A model generated the notes under the pieces. That model was not told where the DNA came from. It made no database searches and was given only the letters and a program-made list of their open reading frames with translations. The translations under genes were made by a program, and so were the position numbers. Below are positions 4,843 through 6,896 of a DNA stretch of 6,896 nucleotides, one piece after another (position 1 is the first letter of the stretch; each line of letters opens with the position of its first letter). Source of the stretch: CAZGXQ01 sp964530195. Lineage in GTDB: Bacteria > Patescibacteriota > Minisyncoccia > Minisyncoccales > GBS-2. The stretch spans positions 1 through 6,896 of the forward strand of contig CAZGXQ010000039.1 in assembly GCA_964530195.1 (NCBI GenBank), read 5' to 3'.

Positions 4843-5751
4843 ATGAAAATTGGAATTCCAAGAGGTTTAATTTATTGGAAGAGGCCTTATTTTTGGGAGG
4901 GCTTTTTTGAAAATTTAGGGTTTGAGGTTTTACTATCTCCAAAGACAAACAAAGAAATTGTTGAAATTGGGGTTAAAATTTCAGATCCTGAAACTTGTTT
5001 TTCAAATAAAGTTTATTTTGGACATTTGAAATGGTTAGATGGAAAGTGTGATTTGATTTTCGTGCCGAGGTTAAAGAGGAAAGGAAGTTTTGAATATTGT
5101 CCAAAATTTTTCGGTCTTCCAGATTTGGCAAAGATTTTGGTAAAAACTAAAATTTTAACCGAGACCTTTGATGAGAAAAAAGAAAGATTTGAAGAAAGTT
5201 TGGTGAAATTAGGAGAGAAATTGAAAAAGGATAAAGAAGAAATAAAAGAAGCCCTTCAAATAGCTTTGATCAAAGAGAAAGAAATTAAGGAAAAGCAGGA
5301 AAAAGAGACGCTCGAAAAATTAAACTTAAATTCTAAAAAAATTATTTTGATTTCCCATCCTTATAATTTGTATGATGAGTATGTAAATTTAAGGATTAAA
5401 GAAAGGTTGGAAAAACTCGGAGTAGTTCCAATATTTATAGAAGAAGTCCCAAATCCCAAATTCCAAGATCAAAATAAATCCCAAATCCCAAATTCCGGAT
5501 TTCCCAGTTTCCACTGGGAATTTGCAAACGAAATAATGGGAAAAGTAAATTTTATTCTAAACCAAAAGATTAGTGGCGCTATTGAAATTTCTTCTTTTGC
5601 TTGCGGTTGCGATGCAGCTTTAAAAGAATTTGTTGAAAAAACATTTAAAGAACGAAAAATTCCCTTTTTGTATTTAATCATTGATGAACACACAGGAGAA
5701 GCAGGATTTCAAACAAGGTTGGAAGCATTTATTGATACTCTCAGTAAATAG
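4843..5751 (+). CDS. Acyl-CoA dehydratase activase-related protein, COG3580/DUF2229-like
   Basis: A 302-residue protein related to the 2-hydroxyacyl-CoA dehydratase (HgdB/BcrC-like) superfamily, COG3580-type. It opens with MKIGIPRGLIYW. Cysteines likely to ligate an Fe-S cluster or shape its site are C52 (SDPETCFSNK), C69, C86 (EYCPKFF), and C254/C256 in SSFACGCD, which corresponds to the family's SSFGCGPD. The C terminus has DEHTGEAGFQTRLEAF, also characteristic. A Lys/Glu-rich helical region spans about 108-159. Residues about 204-222 look like an insert encoded by a direct repeat. The ATG lies 2 nt after the EndoQ stop, with an AAGGAA 13 nt upstream that is too far to be a good Shine-Dalgarno. 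The real substrate is unknown; these proteins usually work with a COG3581 partner (the next gene) and a BadF/BcrA-type ATPase. Confidence 0.85.
   Translation: MKIGIPRGLIYWKRPYFWEGFFENLGFEVLLSPKTNKEIVEIGVKISDPETCFSNKVYFGHLKWLDGKCDLIFVPRLKRKGSFEYCPKFFGLPDLAKILVKTKILTETFDEKKERFEESLVKLGEKLKKDKEEIKEALQIALIKEKEIKEKQEKETLEKLNLNSKKIILISHPYNLYDEYVNLRIKERLEKLGVVPIFIEEVPNPKFQDQNKSQIPNSGFPSFHWEFANEIMGKVNFILNQKISGAIEISSFACGCDAALKEFVEKTFKERKIPFLYLIIDEHTGEAGFQTRLEAFIDTLSK
5447..5520 (+). repeat. Direct repeat and hairpin inside the COG3580-like gene
   Basis: The 18-mer TCCCAAATCCCAAATTCC occurs exactly twice, at 5447-5464 and 5479-5496, 32 nt apart. This spacing is not a multiple of three, so the copies are read in different frames (giving PNPKF and SQIPNS). 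A hairpin, TTCCCAG (5501-5507) with CTGGGAA (5514-5520), follows directly. Together they encode a Pro/Gln/Asn-rich stretch unlike the rest of the protein. Confidence 0.85.
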
Positions 5752-5933
5752 CGCCTATCAACGGATTTAGCTTTAGCCAAGCGAACTTCTCTTTTCACGC
5801 CTCATAATTTCAATTCAATAGAACTATATAACGTTATATAGTTCTGTCAGATTTTAAAAAATATAGAGGGTGAGTTTTTTGTCGTGTTAGGTTGGACTCT
5901 AGTAATCTTCTGGCAACGTCAAACGTCGACAGA
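5752..5933. other. Intergenic gap of unclear origin, less AT-rich at its left end
   Basis: No convincing gene is present in the 223 nt between the two dehydratase-like genes. The first 60-odd bases are about 40% G+C by hand count, visibly above their surroundings. A perfect palindrome lies at 5820-5845, and a CAGATTT string occurs both after it (5848) and near the right end (5930). It could be the remnant of an inserted element or a decayed reading frame on the minus strand, but I recognise neither. Confidence 0.4.
5820..5845. repeat. Perfect 26-bp palindrome
   Basis: The half-site AGAACTATATAAC is followed immediately by its exact reverse complement. As RNA it could form an 11-bp stem with an ACGU loop. 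It is followed by GTCAGATTTT, not a clean T-run, so it is a poor intrinsic terminator. An operator for a dimeric regulator, a recombination site or an mRNA-end stabilising hairpin for the upstream cluster are all possible. Confidence 0.9.
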
Positions 5934-5974
5934 TTTACGGAAAAGCAATTTTTTGATAAAATTTTTGATAAAAT
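5934..5974 (+). promoter_or_regulatory. Tandemly duplicated -10 promoter abutting the ATG
   Basis: TTTTTGATAAAA occurs twice in a row, giving TGATAAAAT boxes with TAAAAT at 5957-5962 and 5969-5974. The second ends on the base before the ATG at 5975. The first, with TTTACG at 5934-5939 (17-nt spacer) as a fair -35, would start transcription near 5969, a leader of about 6 nt. The second box would start transcription inside the coding region, so only the first can give this start codon. Confidence 0.55.
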
Positions 5975-6896
5975 ATGAAAATAACCTTTCCTTACTGGGG
6001 CAATTATACAGTTGCTTTTGAAAAATTGGCTCAAAAATTGGGATTGGAAGTTATTCCACCAGAAAGAACAAGCCCGAAAACAATTGAAAAAGGGGTAAAA
6101 ATTGCCCCTGAAATGTATTGCTTTCCTTTGAAAGTAAATTTAGGCAATTTTTTGGAAGCAATTGAGAGGGGAGCAGATACCATTGTCATGCCAACTGCTT
6201 TGGGTGGTTCTTGTAGACTTAGATATTATGCTTTTGTTCAAGATAAAGTTTTAAAAGAAAATGGAAAGAATGTAAACTTTGTTATTTTTGATCAATCCTT
6301 GGACATTTTTTCAAAGCTAAAAAAGCTCTCTGGAGCTAGTTTCTTTAAAATGATCCAAGCTACCATTTTTACTTTGAAAGCACTGAGTATAATTGAAAAA
6401 ATTGAAAAAAAGGCTCAATTTTTGAGACCGAGGGAAATTGAAAAAGGAGACACTGATAGGGTTTTAATTTCAGCTTTTAGAAGGATGAGAGAGATTGAAA
6501 AATTTTCAGAGCTTTTGAGGTTTGAGAGAGAAATTATGAAAGAGCTCAATCAAATTAAAATTGAGAGAAAAAAAGTTCCGAGAGTAGGAATTGTAGGTGA
6601 AATTTATACAGTTTGCGATCATGCAGTAAACTTTGAAATTGAAAAAAAATTGGGAAATTTGGAAGTTGAAGTTCATCGAGAAATGAGTTTGCTTTATCAT
6701 TTGAAAAAGAAAATTTTCTTTAAAGATTTTTTCATTCAAAGAAAAATAAAGCCTTATTTGGAATCTACAGTTGGGGGACACGGAAGGGATGCAATTTATG
6801 AGATGCTAAAATATGTGAAGGAAGGATTTGATGGGGTGATTCAACTTTTGCCCGCAATGTGTTTGGTTCCTGAAACAGGAATAACAGTAGAAAATT
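5975..6896 (+). CDS. Acyl-CoA dehydratase-related protein, COG3581-like (partial, runs off right edge)
   Basis: 307 open codons to the window edge. It resembles the COG3581-type partner of the preceding COG3580-like protein, in the 2-hydroxyglutaryl-CoA dehydratase superfamily. Recognisable segments are: IAPEMYCFPLKVNLGN at 43-58 (C49), EAIERGADTIVMP at 61-73, GGSCRLRYY at 77-85 (C80), VGIVGEIYTVCDHAVN at 204-219 (C214), GGHGRDAIYEML at 267-278, and GFDGVIQLLPAMC at 284-296 (C296) leading to PE. C49, C80 and C296 are at the family's usual cysteine positions. In larger clostridial versions the two domains are fused with the BcrA/BadF-type ATPase; here they are separate genes. The activator ATPase may follow outside the window. 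There is no Shine-Dalgarno; the ATG abuts a -10 box. It has its own promoter although it probably works with the upstream protein. Confidence 0.87.
   Translation, partial: MKITFPYWGNYTVAFEKLAQKLGLEVIPPERTSPKTIEKGVKIAPEMYCFPLKVNLGNFLEAIERGADTIVMPTALGGSCRLRYYAFVQDKVLKENGKNVNFVIFDQSLDIFSKLKKLSGASFFKMIQATIFTLKALSIIEKIEKKAQFLRPREIEKGDTDRVLISAFRRMREIEKFSELLRFEREIMKELNQIKIERKKVPRVGIVGEIYTVCDHAVNFEIEKKLGNLEVEVHREMSLLYHLKKKIFFKDFFIQRKIKPYLESTVGGHGRDAIYEMLKYVKEGFDGVIQLLPAMCLVPETGITVEN

Noticed and set aside
5447..5496. CRISPR-like array
   Set aside because: Only two copies of an 18-mer with a 14-nt separation, inside a coding gene; there are no spacers of regular size and no cas genes.
5820..5860. Palindrome as an intrinsic terminator
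   Set aside because: The stem is AT-rich and is followed by GTCAG before a short T4, unlike the clear terminators at 1578 and 2261.
5834..6034. 66-codon minus-strand frame over the palindrome and the start of the COG3581-like gene
   Set aside because: It overlaps a promoter and a firmly assigned gene on the other strand and has no recognised domain. I considered that the part over the gap might be a decayed gene but cannot show it.

Overview
The window looks like an AT-rich bacterial chromosome segment, most likely from the Candidate Phyla Radiation (Patescibacteria, Parcubacteria-like). This is an inference. It rests on the small Cys-rich pilin/TrbC-like membrane protein, the free-standing EF-Tu domain-II-like protein, the paired acyl-CoA dehydratase (COG3580/COG3581-type) proteins, genes with little or no Shine-Dalgarno sequence, and short degenerate AAATNCN-type repeats that also sit inside coding regions. 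Stop codons TAA, TAG and TGA are all used as stops, so the standard bacterial code applies.

Layout: 1-646 (minus) is the N-terminal 215 codons of a CCA-adding tRNA nucleotidyltransferase, running off the left edge. A compact divergent promoter region (647-735) separates it from a membrane-anchored alpha/beta hydrolase (736-1590), whose stop codon lies inside its own terminator hairpin. A tRNA-Arg(UCG) follows at 1630-1702. It has no encoded CCA, so it depends on the kind of enzyme encoded at the left edge. A degenerate GTATTTC-type repeat then leads into a truncated pilin-like gene (1761-2096).

From 2108 to 2275 lies what I consider the most interesting element: a good promoter, a roughly 130-nt multibranched and possibly pseudoknotted RNA, and a closing G/C stem followed by a U-tract. 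I do not recognise the family. It could be an independent small RNA or a terminator-coupled leader upstream of the next gene.

From 2323 to 5751 five genes are packed head to tail with overlaps or gaps of 13 nt or less: a LOG/TIGR00725-like nucleotide-binding protein, an EF-Tu domain-II-like protein, an MgtC/SapB membrane protein, an endonuclease Q-type DNA repair nuclease with a C-terminal clamp-binding-like pentapeptide, and an acyl-CoA dehydratase-related protein carrying a repeat-encoded insert. They look like one transcription unit driven from a promoter whose start lies at the first ATG. A 223-nt gap with a perfect 26-bp palindrome separates this from a second acyl-CoA dehydratase-related gene (5975 to the right edge), which has its own tandemly duplicated -10 box against the ATG. 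The two dehydratase-like proteins probably form one Fe-S enzyme system whose ATPase activator may lie beyond the window.
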